From Clostridiaceae bacterium (GTDB lineage Bacteria; Bacillota; Clostridia; DSM-8532), in the NCBI GenBank assembly GCA_012520615.1, contig JAAYNX010000222.1:1-52653 (forward strand): 52,653 nucleotides of DNA, written 5' to 3'. The translations under genes and the position numbers were made by a program. Below are positions 16,379-25,623 of this stretch, piece after piece. Position 1 is the stretch's first letter. Each line of letters opens with the position of its first letter. Under the pieces are notes generated by a model, which did no database searches, had not been told where the DNA came from, and saw only the letters and a program-made list of their open reading frames with translations.

Positions 16379-19300
16379 TTAGCGACCAATAAGAAAGGCC
16401 TTGAGCTTTTCAAACCCTGAAACTACATTATGATAATGTTTTGCAATATCTAGCTGACTGGCCTTTACTCTGGCCTCAATATCCTCAACATAGTCTTCCA
16501 TCAGCTCTATCAGCGGAATATAGAGTTTTTTGGTTTTGCTTATTTCTTTTAGCTCCTCAAAGGCATCTTGGCACGAAAACTCATAAGTGGAACACTTATT
16601 TTCCATAAGAGAAGCTACAATATCTGCAATTTCAATCATATTTGCTCCGCTGATTATATCCTTGCCCATAAGCATATGTTTATCTGAAAAAGTTGTCTCT
16701 CCAAGGGTGGCATTGAACATATCAAAAATATCCATGAGTTCAGCTTCCTCAAAGATTACGTTCACTTTTTTAATTGCTTCTCTTGCCAAGTTGTGCCGTT
16801 CTAGGGGAGAATGCTCTTTTTCAAAGATCTCTTTGTTATAGGTGAGCATACCAAGATTATATAGGAGGGCTGCGGCTCCTACTGTTTCCATCATACTCCA
16901 GTTCTGTTTTGACATTTGTCCAAGAAGGATAGCAACGGTTTCCATGTTTCTTGCATGGGCAAAACTATGCGGCATTCTAAAGCTTATGGCGTATATAAAT
17001 GTTCTCAGTAAGCTCACTATTTCAGCTTTACTGAGTTTAATGGTTCCAATATACGACAGCAGTTCTACCCTGTATTCGCCTGACGTAATTCTGCTTAGCA
17101 TATTTTCTTCACATAATTGCATTAATACATCTTTATATTCTGGCTTAAACCCGTTTTGTTCAAGTCTTTTGTCAACATTATCATAAACATCTTCTTCCTT
17201 GCTGTTCACAATAACATCGGCAATTGCCACCGCAGAAGACAATAAATATGCTTCATCAGGAATTGATATATTGTTGATAGTACCGTTGACACCAAATTTC
17301 TTATAGTGATACAAAATCATTCTGGCGTATTCGGGATAAGGAGAAAATTCCTTATAAAGCAAATAGGAAAAAATGCTGTGTTCCGATATCTCATCGCCTT
17401 TTACTGGGTTACAATCTTTATATCCGGGGTAAAGTACCCCCACTTCATGAAATATTGTAGTAATAATTAAGCTTACAAATTTCTCTCCTTCAAGGTTTAA
17501 ACGTTTGCCGAGCTTCATCATTAAATAAACCGTAACGGAGAGACTTCTCGCATAATCTAAATTTAAAAGGGCAAGAGATTTTTTCATGATAATATATAAT
17601 TGTCTCAAATCAATATTTTTATTGTGAATAATGCTCTTAATTATTTTCTTCGCTTTTGGATCAGGTTCGGTTAATATGGCACTTGGTCTTCCGGTAAAGT
17701 AACCTTGTACATAATCAACACCCATACGGCATAAGGTTGAGAGTTCCTCCTGATTTTCAACTCCTTCGGCTAATACACGAGTCCCCCGGTAGCGGGCATA
17801 ACTTATTATATCCTCCAGCATATGTTGTTTTCTGAGGTCTTCATTGATTCCTCTGACCATTTCTCTATCAATCTTTATAATGTCCGGTTCAAGTGCCAAG
17901 AGAGCCAAATGGTTGGAATAACCTGACCCAAAATCATCTAGAGCAAACTTAGCACCAGCTTTCCTTACAATAGACTTCCTGAGATTTATTTCATCGGGAT
18001 CCATGCGGGTTCTCTCAATAACCTCAAAGACCACTTTCATATGGCCAAAATATCTGTCCCTAATATCGTTATAGTCTTTTTCATCAAGGGTTGCATAGGG
18101 TGCGGTGTTAATAAAAAGATAATGATCCTTAAATTTTGCGTCGCGAGCCATGTAGGTATCAAGCGCATTATATACCATTCTTTTTTCCAAAATTATATAA
18201 TGTCCTGATGCCTCGGCATCATCAACCAATTCCAGAATGTTGCTGTAAATTGGATTCACAGGCCGAGACAAGGCCTCAAAGCCGTAAAGCTCCCCGGTCC
18301 TTAAAGATACAATGGGCTGAAATACAACACTTAACTGGTTTCTATCAATAATATCCTTAATAAAGGTACGTCTTAAAGATGCCATATGAGCTTCCTCAAA
18401 TCGCTCATAGTTAAATTCATTGGGGCTTTTTGCTATCCCGCGCAATGCTTCATGCTCCGCAAAAGCTGCATATTCAAGTAACTCGGCAGAAGTTTTACCG
18501 TGTATTTTGTAAGCAGCATACCCAATTGCCATAGGAAAAGTAACCGCTATGCCATCTACTTCTCCTATATATTTCTCAATTCTGCTAGCTATGGCGGCAG
18601 TTTCTTTCTCGAATTCCTTTAAGTCTTTTACATCTTTCATAATAATAAGAAAGTCAGATCCCCACCATCTTATCGGAATCATGTCATTGGTTAAAAACTT
18701 TTTAATAACTTCTGCACAAACACGGATGTAGCTATTTCCCGAAACCATTCCAAAGCGCTCTTGAAATTCCTGGTAGCCTTTAAGACCTATATAAACAAAA
18801 ACCACATGCTCATTTTCTGCGCATTGGGCTATTGCCTTGCCACCAACCTCAGACAATGCGTTGCGGTTATAAAATCCGGTGATGTTGTCATGTATAGTCC
18901 GTTCTTTTTCAAGATTTCTGCTTCTTACCTCTCTGGTGATATCAGTTATCGCTCCGGTTATCCTTGTTTTATTTTTATTGGGACGTCCCCAAAACTTGAG
19001 CCAATGAATCTTTTCTTCTTTTCCCACGACACTGCACTCAAAATTCATGTCGCAATCTTTATCAAGGCTCTTTTCCACATGCTTAATAAAGTCTATTAAA
19101 GTAATATCGAACCGGAAATTATTAAAAAGATTTTCTGCACTGATTTCTGTGGCTTCGGTTTCACCGGACAAGGCACTTATCATACCTGATATAAAAGTAA
19201 AATCTGAACTATTAACATCATATTCAAAAAAATCAAATATTAAGTCTGCATCTCTTAAAGTCCGCATTTGTCTATAAAATTCTGCTATGTTTTCTGATAG

Positions 19301-19711
19301 CCGCTCATTTTTTTCAATCTCAGATTTTAGTCTTTCATTCTTCTCATTTAAGCTCTCCAATGAATATTTTAGAACTGCAGATATAGTCATCATGTCCATC
19401 TTCTTTGTGTTTTTCTCACCTGTAGCTAAAATTTCTTTTTCTACATCGTTCAATGAATTACTAAACTCAAAGAAAGCCTGGTCATGTTTTCTAAAAATGA
19501 AATATTGAAAAACAAAATTAAGACCCACCAGTATAGTAAATAAACGCAATAACCAATATAAAGAATTTGGGTTGCTAATAAAAGAGCGTGTATTATCGCT
19601 AAGTAAGGGGAAAATAGATATCAACAGTAGCCCTGCAAAAGAAGCGAAATAAATAAACCAGCTTATATATCGGAAAATAATAGTCCGTTTTGTCTTATGT
19701 AAAAAATTCAT
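16379..19711 (-). CDS. Membrane GGDEF (degenerate)-EAL-HD-GYP-like multidomain protein
   Basis: Two N-terminal TMs; GGDEF position reads RWWGSDF; EAL motifs intact (FEALSRP, FEVIERT, ALDDFGSGYSN, IKIDREMV, LAEGVENQ, YVQGYFTGRP); C-terminal HD-GYP-like repeats with FHEVG and LLYNLG. Confidence 0.88.
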   Translation of the reverse strand: MNFLHKTKRTIIFRYISWFIYFASFAGLLLISIFPLLSDNTRSFISNPNSLYWLLRLFTILVGLNFVFQYFIFRKHDQAFFEFSNSLNDVEKEILATGEKNTKKMDMMTISAVLKYSLESLNEKNERLKSEIEKNERLSENIAEFYRQMRTLRDADLIFDFFEYDVNSSDFTFISGMISALSGETEATEISAENLFNNFRFDITLIDFIKHVEKSLDKDCDMNFECSVVGKEEKIHWLKFWGRPNKNKTRITGAITDITREVRSRNLEKERTIHDNITGFYNRNALSEVGGKAIAQCAENEHVVFVYIGLKGYQEFQERFGMVSGNSYIRVCAEVIKKFLTNDMIPIRWWGSDFLIIMKDVKDLKEFEKETAAIASRIEKYIGEVDGIAVTFPMAIGYAAYKIHGKTSAELLEYAAFAEHEALRGIAKSPNEFNYERFEEAHMASLRRTFIKDIIDRNQLSVVFQPIVSLRTGELYGFEALSRPVNPIYSNILELVDDAEASGHYIILEKRMVYNALDTYMARDAKFKDHYLFINTAPYATLDEKDYNDIRDRYFGHMKVVFEVIERTRMDPDEINLRKSIVRKAGAKFALDDFGSGYSNHLALLALEPDIIKIDREMVRGINEDLRKQHMLEDIISYARYRGTRVLAEGVENQEELSTLCRMGVDYVQGYFTGRPSAILTEPDPKAKKIIKSIIHNKNIDLRQLYIIMKKSLALLNLDYARSLSVTVYLMMKLGKRLNLEGEKFVSLIITTIFHEVGVLYPGYKDCNPVKGDEISEHSIFSYLLYKEFSPYPEYARMILYHYKKFGVNGTINNISIPDEAYLLSSAVAIADVIVNSKEEDVYDNVDKRLEQNGFKPEYKDVLMQLCEENMLSRITSGEYRVELLSYIGTIKLSKAEIVSLLRTFIYAISFRMPHSFAHARNMETVAILLGQMSKQNWSMMETVGAAALLYNLGMLTYNKEIFEKEHSPLERHNLAREAIKKVNVIFEEAELMDIFDMFNATLGETTFSDKHMLMGKDIISGANMIEIADIVASLMENKCSTYEFSCQDAFEELKEISKTKKLYIPLIELMEDYVEDIEARVKASQLDIAKHYHNVVSGFEKLKAFLIGR

Positions 19712-19852
19712 CCGGTTATTCCCTCTTAAACTTGATTACTATACTGATAATTGTTTAATATTGTACTATAATACTTTATCGGCTTAAACACCGCAAAAGC
19801 ATTAGCTAAAATAACTCTTTTTATTAAATTTTTACGAAGGATGTGATGTTCG

Positions 19853-20269
19853 ATGAAATCTTTTAGAAAAGAGCTCACAGTAAACGTTCCAGCAAGACGG
19901 GCTTACCTTAATATTACTCGTGAAGTAGAAAAATGTCTTCAGGAAAGTGGTATCAAGGAGGGTCTTGTTTTGGTTAACGCCATGAATATTACGGCCAGTG
20001 TATTCATTAATGATGATGAGTCGGGTCTTCATGCCGATTTTGAAAGATGGTTGGAAAAGCTTGCTCCTGAAAAGCCCCATTCCCAGTATTCCCATAATGG
20101 CTATGAAGATAATGCAGATGCCCATTTAAAGCGGCAGCTGATGGGAAGAGAGGTTGTCGTTGCTGTAACTAATGGAAAGCTTGACTTTGGAACCTGGGAG
20201 CAAATATTTTACGGAGAATATGACGGAAAACGCAATAAACGAATACTGATAAAAATTATCGGCGAATAG
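19853..20269 (+). CDS. YjbQ family protein (UPF0047; secondary thiamine-phosphate synthase type)
   Basis: [53 protein letters not shown]-terminal [26 protein letters not shown]. Confidence 0.92.
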   Translation: MKSFRKELTVNVPARRAYLNITREVEKCLQESGIKEGLVLVNAMNITASVFINDDESGLHADFERWLEKLAPEKPHSQYSHNGYEDNADAHLKRQLMGREVVVAVTNGKLDFGTWEQIFYGEYDGKRNKRILIKIIGE

Positions 20270-20344
20270 CCTATAAAGGCAGTATTATTAATCTCAATCG
20301 GTGAAATATTAATGATATCAGACAGATTGAGAAAGGTATGCGTT

Positions 20345-20878
20345 ATGGATTTAAGAGAAAATAATCATTACAGGCATTTGTTGAATCAGCATAAAGAAAG
20401 CCGTGCTGATATACTGGACGATATGGAAAATCTAAGGCTGGGCGAAAACGATAATAATGAGTCCAGTGAGCTATCAAATTATGATAATCACCCTGCGGAG
20501 ATAGCCAGCGAATTATATGACATTCAACACCAAATGGCTTTAAAAAAGCTACAGGAACATGAAATTAAAGAAATAGACAAGGCCGCTAAAAAAATAGAAG
20601 AAGGAACATATGGTATCTGTGAAAGTTGCAATAAAGCAATCGATTCCAGAAGGCTGGAACTTTTACCTCAGGCAAAGCTGTGTATTGATTGTGCCAAAGA
20701 AGCCGACAATTTTATTGCTGACATAAAAGCCGATAAAAAGAAAAGACGGCCTTCTGAAGAGCAGGTTATTCACTCATCAAACCTAAACGATTCAGCAAGA
20801 GGAGAACAGTTTCTTGACCTTATGGAATATGGCTCGGCTGATTCTCATCAGGATAGAGGCGGGAAAATCGTACAGTAA
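20345..20878 (+). CDS. TraR/DksA zinc-finger protein (YteA-like)
   Basis: ASELYDIQHQMALKKLQEHEIKEIDKAAKKIEEGTYGICESCNKAIDSRRLELLPQAKLCIDCAKEA. Start ATGGATTTAAGAG after AAAGG. Confidence 0.88.
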   Translation: MDLRENNHYRHLLNQHKESRADILDDMENLRLGENDNNESSELSNYDNHPAEIASELYDIQHQMALKKLQEHEIKEIDKAAKKIEEGTYGICESCNKAIDSRRLELLPQAKLCIDCAKEADNFIADIKADKKKRRPSEEQVIHSSNLNDSARGEQFLDLMEYGSADSHQDRGGKIVQ

Positions 20879-20895
20879 GTAACTATTAATATCAA

Positions 20896-20932
20896 AAGGG
20901 GCTTCTTTGAATGAACTGCCCCTTTTATTATG
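20896..20932 (+). terminator. Rho-independent terminator
   Basis: AAAAGGGGC ... GCCCCTTTTATT hairpin. Confidence 0.85.
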
Positions 20933-21105
20933 CGACAAAGCACCGGTGTTTTATATGCACCAAGTGTAATAACTGGTATAATGGGTATATACAAAGGTGG
21001 AAACTATGTTTACTTTGGAATATTGTTAGAATATAATAATAGTCACATAAAAGACCGATTAAATACTCTATATTTACAATAACAGCAAGGAAAAGGTGTG
21101 GATTT

Positions 21106-22794
21106 TTGATGGAAGAAATGGAAAAAAAGCAGAAGAACTTTATAGAGGAAATAGTTGAAGATGATTTACGCTCTGGTCGCGTTAAAGAGGTTCATACCCG
21201 TTTCCCGCCTGAGCCCAACGGTTATCTTCATATAGGCCATACCAAAGCCATGTGCATCGATTTTGGAATCGCTGAAAAGTATGGAGGAAAGTGTAATTTA
21301 CGCTTCGATGATACAAACCCTAGCAAAGAAGACGTAGAATATGTGGATGCTATTATTGAAGATATAAAATGGATGGGCTTTGATTTTGAGGATCGCCTAT
21401 ATTACGGGTCCGATTATAGTGAAAAAATTTATAACTACGCAATAGACCTAATTAAAAGAGGTTTGGCTTATGTTGATGATTTGAATGTGGACCAAATCCG
21501 TGAGTATCGCGGAACCTTAACTGAGCCTGGAAAAAACAGTCCTTGGCGTGATAGATCCATCGAAGAAACCCTTGATTTATTCCAAAGAATGAGAAACGGT
21601 GAATTCGAAAGCGGAGAGAAGGTTTTAAGGGCCAAAATAGATATGGCTTCGCCTAATATAAACATGAGAGACCCTGTTATTTACCGGATAAAGAAAGAGC
21701 ATCATCATCGTACCGGTGATGAATGGTGCATATATCCTATGTACGATTTTGCTCATCCTTTGCAGGATTCTATCGAGGGTATCACACACTCCTTATGCTC
21801 CATTGAATACGCAGACCACAGGCCTTTATACGATTGGTTCTTGGAAAAGCTTGAAATTAAAAATCCGCCTCATCAATACGAGTTTTCAAGACTAAATATT
21901 AACTATACTGTAATGAGCAAAAGAAAGCTCAGAGAATTGGTGGAAAAGAACTATGTCTCAGGTTGGGATGATCCCAGAATGCCGACACTCTGTGCTTTAA
22001 GACGTCGTGGATATACCCCTGCTTCAATAAGAAATTTTATTGAGCTGGTGGGAGTATCCAGAACCAACAGTATTGTTGATTGGGGACTTTTAGAGCACTG
22101 TGTACGGGAGGACCTTAACAAAAATGCCGACCGGGTAATGGGTGTATTAAATCCCTTAAAGGTTGTAATAGAAAATTATCCCGAGGATAAAACCGAAGAA
22201 TTTGATGTAGAAAATAATCCCGAAAAGCCTGAAAGAGGAACAAGAAAAGTGCCTTTTTCCCGAGAAATATATATTGAGCAGGATGATTTTATGGTGAATC
22301 CTCCTTCAAAATATTTTAGATTAAAGCCAGATGGCGAAGTGCGCCTCAAAAATGCTTATTTTATAAAATGCACCGGCTATGAAACTGACGAAAACGGAAA
22401 TGTGACATTGGTTAAGGCCACATATGACCCTGAGTCCAGAGGCGGTGAATCTCCTGACGGACGCAAGGTTAGAGGAACAATACATTGGGTTTCGGCAGAA
22501 CATGCTGTTGATGTTGAAGTTCGCCTCTATGATATGTTATTTAAAGTTGAAAATCCAGACGACATTCCCGAGGGCGGGGATTATAAGGATAACCTGAATC
22601 CCGATTCCTTAATAGTATTGAATCACAGCAAGGTTGAGCCAGTGCTAAAGGATGCAAAACCGGGAGATCGTTTCCAGTTTTTAAGAATGGGTTATTTTTG
22701 TGTGGACAATAAGGATTCCAAACCCGATTCACTTGTTTTCAACAAAACTGTGGGACTAAAGGACACTTGGGCTAAAATAGCGAAGAAAGGCTGA
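21106..22794 (+). CDS. glnS: Glutamine--tRNA ligase
   Basis: [68 protein letters not shown] motifs distinguish GlnRS from GluRS. Confidence 0.96.
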   Translation: MMEEMEKKQKNFIEEIVEDDLRSGRVKEVHTRFPPEPNGYLHIGHTKAMCIDFGIAEKYGGKCNLRFDDTNPSKEDVEYVDAIIEDIKWMGFDFEDRLYYGSDYSEKIYNYAIDLIKRGLAYVDDLNVDQIREYRGTLTEPGKNSPWRDRSIEETLDLFQRMRNGEFESGEKVLRAKIDMASPNINMRDPVIYRIKKEHHHRTGDEWCIYPMYDFAHPLQDSIEGITHSLCSIEYADHRPLYDWFLEKLEIKNPPHQYEFSRLNINYTVMSKRKLRELVEKNYVSGWDDPRMPTLCALRRRGYTPASIRNFIELVGVSRTNSIVDWGLLEHCVREDLNKNADRVMGVLNPLKVVIENYPEDKTEEFDVENNPEKPERGTRKVPFSREIYIEQDDFMVNPPSKYFRLKPDGEVRLKNAYFIKCTGYETDENGNVTLVKATYDPESRGGESPDGRKVRGTIHWVSAEHAVDVEVRLYDMLFKVENPDDIPEGGDYKDNLNPDSLIVLNHSKVEPVLKDAKPGDRFQFLRMGYFCVDNKDSKPDSLVFNKTVGLKDTWAKIAKKG

Positions 22795-22804
22795 ATGTCG
22801 CTTT

Positions 22805-22912
22805 ACTGTTTACAAGGAGCACAAGCGACTTAAGGAAACAGTAGAAGCTCCCACGCAAGGCTTGCCCATTAGGTCGAGCAAAAGCGGAGTCTTATTGGCA
22901 CCCAAGCTATTT
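22805..22912 (+). repeat. Dispersed structured repeat, copy A
   Basis: ACTGTTTACAAGGAGC..GCGAC..GAAACAGTAGAAGCTCCCACGCAAGGCTTGCC..ATTGGCACCCAAGCTA aligns over its length with the reverse complement of 24174-24281; both keep the ACTGTTT/AAACAGT stem and GCAAGGCTTGC palindrome. Confidence 0.8.
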
Positions 22913-22928
22913 AAATTCAATAATAAAC

Positions 22929-22953
22929 AATGGCGGCTAATAATGCCGCCATT
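22929..22953. terminator. Bidirectional hairpin terminator
   Basis: AATGGCGGC-TAATAAT-GCCGCCATT. Confidence 0.75.
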
Positions 22954-22983
22954 TACTTTACTTCATTTTGCTTTTCCATACTT

Positions 22984-23268
22984 TTATTTATTAGTGTCTA
23001 CAAAAACTCTCTCCCCGTCTTTAACCATGCCAAGCTTTTCTCTGGCTATTTTTTCAATACTTTCATCACTGGAAATTTCATCTTTTTCTTCTAAGAGGCG
23101 CCGTTTTTCTTCCTCTTCTTTGGCAATCTTCTGTTCAAGCTGTTTTATTTCCAGATTAAGTATGTATAAATCATTAGATTGGGCAGTAAAAGTAAAGGCC
23201 GCATAAATCAGCACACATGCAATAAGCGGTATAAGCCACCAGCCTTTCTTTGTCTTTCGTACCGACAC
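22984..23268 (-). CDS. divIC: Septum formation initiator (DivIC/FtsB family)
   Basis: Short protein with TM and coiled coil (LEIKQLEQKIAKEEEEKRRLLEEKDEI...EKIAREKLGMVKDGERVFV). Confidence 0.92.
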   Translation of the reverse strand: MSVRKTKKGWWLIPLIACVLIYAAFTFTAQSNDLYILNLEIKQLEQKIAKEEEEKRRLLEEKDEISSDESIEKIAREKLGMVKDGERVFVDTNK

Positions 23269-23361
23269 TTACATCCATCCTTTTTCTTAAATAAAACACA
23301 TAGTGTTTATATTATACCACGGTTACAATTATTGTAACAGGGTATTTGGACCTACAAAGAC

Positions 23362-23838
23362 CTATTTTTTAACAAAAGTGTTTCTCAGACGGTTAAAATC
23401 AACTCTTGCTTTATAGCTCTCCAATGCCGCTCGATTTCTGATTTTTGAAGATACACTTTTTATATGACCGGTCAGAATTTTAATAATTGGTTTTAATAGG
23501 TCTGTCAGCTTAATAAAAGGCCACAATATAATTTTAATCATAGTGGTTAATAACCATAGAACCGGTTTGCTTAGAACACTAAGGTATAAAGCTCCTCCAA
23601 TAAAGGTTCCCGCATAATAATATGCCCTGGTTTCACCATTACTGATTACATAGGACGACAAGAAGAATATAATCGCTGCAATAAGCCAGAACAGTATATC
23701 CTCAAAATGAACCATCGCGGTTTTTGTTTTTACAATACGCCGCTTTAGTCTGAACATATCATAAAGAAAAGCTATAATAACTCCTGCCGCTCCGGCTCCG
23801 CCAAATACCATTAACTCATATGCTACACTGTTTTGCAT
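23362..23838 (-). CDS. yabQ: Spore cortex biosynthesis protein YabQ
   Basis: Membrane protein with GAAGVIIAFLYDMFRLKRRIVKTKTAMVHFEDILFWLIAAI; in the yabP-yabQ-divIC arrangement. Confidence 0.92.
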   Translation of the reverse strand: MQNSVAYELMVFGGAGAAGVIIAFLYDMFRLKRRIVKTKTAMVHFEDILFWLIAAIIFFLSSYVISNGETRAYYYAGTFIGGALYLSVLSKPVLWLLTTMIKIILWPFIKLTDLLKPIIKILTGHIKSVSSKIRNRAALESYKARVDFNRLRNTFVKK

Positions 23839-23852
23839 CTATTGCCGCCTCT

Positions 23853-24143
23853 CTATCTGAAAAGCCCCGAGAAGAAGCCTCCTTTTCTTTGATTTCCACC
23901 GTTATCCATATACTCACAAGCACCGATATCGCCTTCCACATCAAGCTCCGAGGTTTCAACATTAAGCTTGTTAATATGCATCCCCATACCCCGAACTATT
24001 AGAATACCTAATTCGGTATCTAGTACAATGCAATCTTCATTAAAGCTTTCGACATGTCTTACCCCTGATATCATAAGACGTCGCCTGTCTTTTAGCATAA
24101 TATTCTGTGACCGCTGCTCAAAATTCTTTCGTTCTTCAGGCAT
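23853..24143 (-). CDS. yabP: Sporulation protein YabP
   Basis: MLKDRRRLMISGVRHVESFNEDCIVLDTELGILIVRGMGMHINKLNVETSELDVEGDI. Confidence 0.94.
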   Translation of the reverse strand: MPEERKNFEQRSQNIMLKDRRRLMISGVRHVESFNEDCIVLDTELGILIVRGMGMHINKLNVETSELDVEGDIGACEYMDNGGNQRKGGFFSGLFR

Positions 24144-24173
24144 AACAGCACCTCCTTTTAGTCAAATATATAC

Positions 24174-24281
24174 CGCAGTAGCTTGCTACCAATCAGTCTT
24201 CGCTGCCGCTTGGCTTCTTTGGCAAGCCTTGCATGGGTGTTGCTACTGTTTCTTTCGTCGCATTCGCTCCTTATAAACAGT
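24174..24281 (-). repeat. Dispersed structured repeat, copy B
   Basis: Minus strand ACTGTTTATAAGGAGCGAATGCGACGAAAGAAACAGTAGCAACACCCATGCAAGGCTTGCC..GATTGGTAGCAAGCTACTGC; aligns with copy A at 22805. Confidence 0.8.
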
Positions 24282-24637
24282 GCAACTACCTTCAGCAGTA
24301 GCTTGCTGAAAGTTCTGCCCTTGAATTTTATGCACAAGCTCCCCTTCATATTACTTATTGCCGAAAAATGCAGTTATGTTAATTATATGGCCTGTATTTT
24401 TGTGGTGTTCTGGTGATGAAGGTTACGGCGCTTGTTAACTTGCACAATTTTTTTGTTAAAAATCTAACACTCACAGCAAAAAGGATATGGATAATAAGGT
24501 TAAAATTTGATAGTGTATATACTGTTAACCTAATTAATTCTGATGCAAACGATGTTATTTCATAATATTTTCGGAATAATAAGGAGGACACAATTTATCA
24601 CACAGTTTAAAATAAATTTACAGAAAGGCATAATAGT

Positions 24638-25588
24638 ATGAATAACAACAGATCGAAAGTAGCAATAATTGGAGCAGGATTCGTTGGAGCATCGACAGCA
24701 TTTGCCCTTGCAATGAAGCAGTTGGTAAATGAAATGGTAATCATCGATGTTGACAGGAATAAAGCTGCTGGGGAGGCAATGGATATCAATCACGGGCTGC
24801 CGTTTATCGGGCAGATGAATATTTATGACGGAGATTATTCCGACTGCGCTGATTGTGATGCCATTATTATTACAGCAGGAGTTAACAGAAAACCTGGTGA
24901 AACGCGTATTGATTTAGCTAAAAAGAATGTGAGTATCGCAAAAGAAGTTACAACCAATATAATGAAATATTATACCCGTGGTGTAATTCTTGTGGTTTCT
25001 AATCCGGTAGATATTCTCACTTATAAAGTCCAGAAATGGTCTGGCTTGCCCAATGGGAGAGTATTAGGAACTGGTACGGTTTTAGACAGTTCACGATTCA
25101 GATATCTGCTTAGCGAAAAGCTTGATGTGGATGTAAAAAATGTTCATGGTTATATTATTGGTGAACATGGGGAGACCCAATTACCATTCTGGAGTGCTAC
25201 ACACATTGCAGGTAAAAATATAAGTGAATATTTTAACGACCCAGCCTACGGCATAACAGAAGCCGATAAACTTTCCATTGTAGAGAATGTAAAAAGTGCG
25301 GGCGCCGGAATTATTAAGAACAAAGGTGCAACTTATTATGCAATTGCCGTTTCGGTAAATACACTCTTAGAGTCATTGCTTAAGAATCAAAATACCATTA
25401 GAACGGTTTCATCGGTCATTGATAATAAATTCGGTATTGACGATGTAGCCTTGAGTCTTCCCTCAGTCCTTAATCAAAACGGGGTTAAAAAGGTTATGGA
25501 CTTAAACATGACCGATGAAGAACTTTCCTTACTTCATCATTCAGCAGATCAGTTGAAGCTTATTTTAGAAGAAGTAAAAGATATTTGA
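24638..25588 (+). CDS. LDH/MDH-family dehydrogenase, predicted malate dehydrogenase
   Basis: IIGAGFVGASTAFAL Rossmann motif, HGYIIGEHGETQLPFWS catalytic motif; specificity loop GVNRKPGETRIDL has Arg84 where LDH has Gln. Neighbour is malic enzyme. Confidence 0.9.
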   Translation: MNNNRSKVAIIGAGFVGASTAFALAMKQLVNEMVIIDVDRNKAAGEAMDINHGLPFIGQMNIYDGDYSDCADCDAIIITAGVNRKPGETRIDLAKKNVSIAKEVTTNIMKYYTRGVILVVSNPVDILTYKVQKWSGLPNGRVLGTGTVLDSSRFRYLLSEKLDVDVKNVHGYIIGEHGETQLPFWSATHIAGKNISEYFNDPAYGITEADKLSIVENVKSAGAGIIKNKGATYYAIAVSVNTLLESLLKNQNTIRTVSSVIDNKFGIDDVALSLPSVLNQNGVKKVMDLNMTDEELSLLHHSADQLKLILEEVKDI

Positions 25589-25623
25589 GTTACGGACAAA
25601 TTATTATTAAGGAGCGAAATATT

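Noticed and set aside
20880-21105. T-box or other riboswitch upstream of glnS
   Set aside because: Only an intrinsic terminator of the upstream gene is visible; no T-box motif.
24158-24349. 63-aa minus-strand ORF (MKGSLCIKFKGRTF...CDERNSSNTHARLAKEAKRQRRLIG)
   Set aside because: It is the translation of dispersed repeat copy B, has no convincing RBS and is best explained by the repeat.
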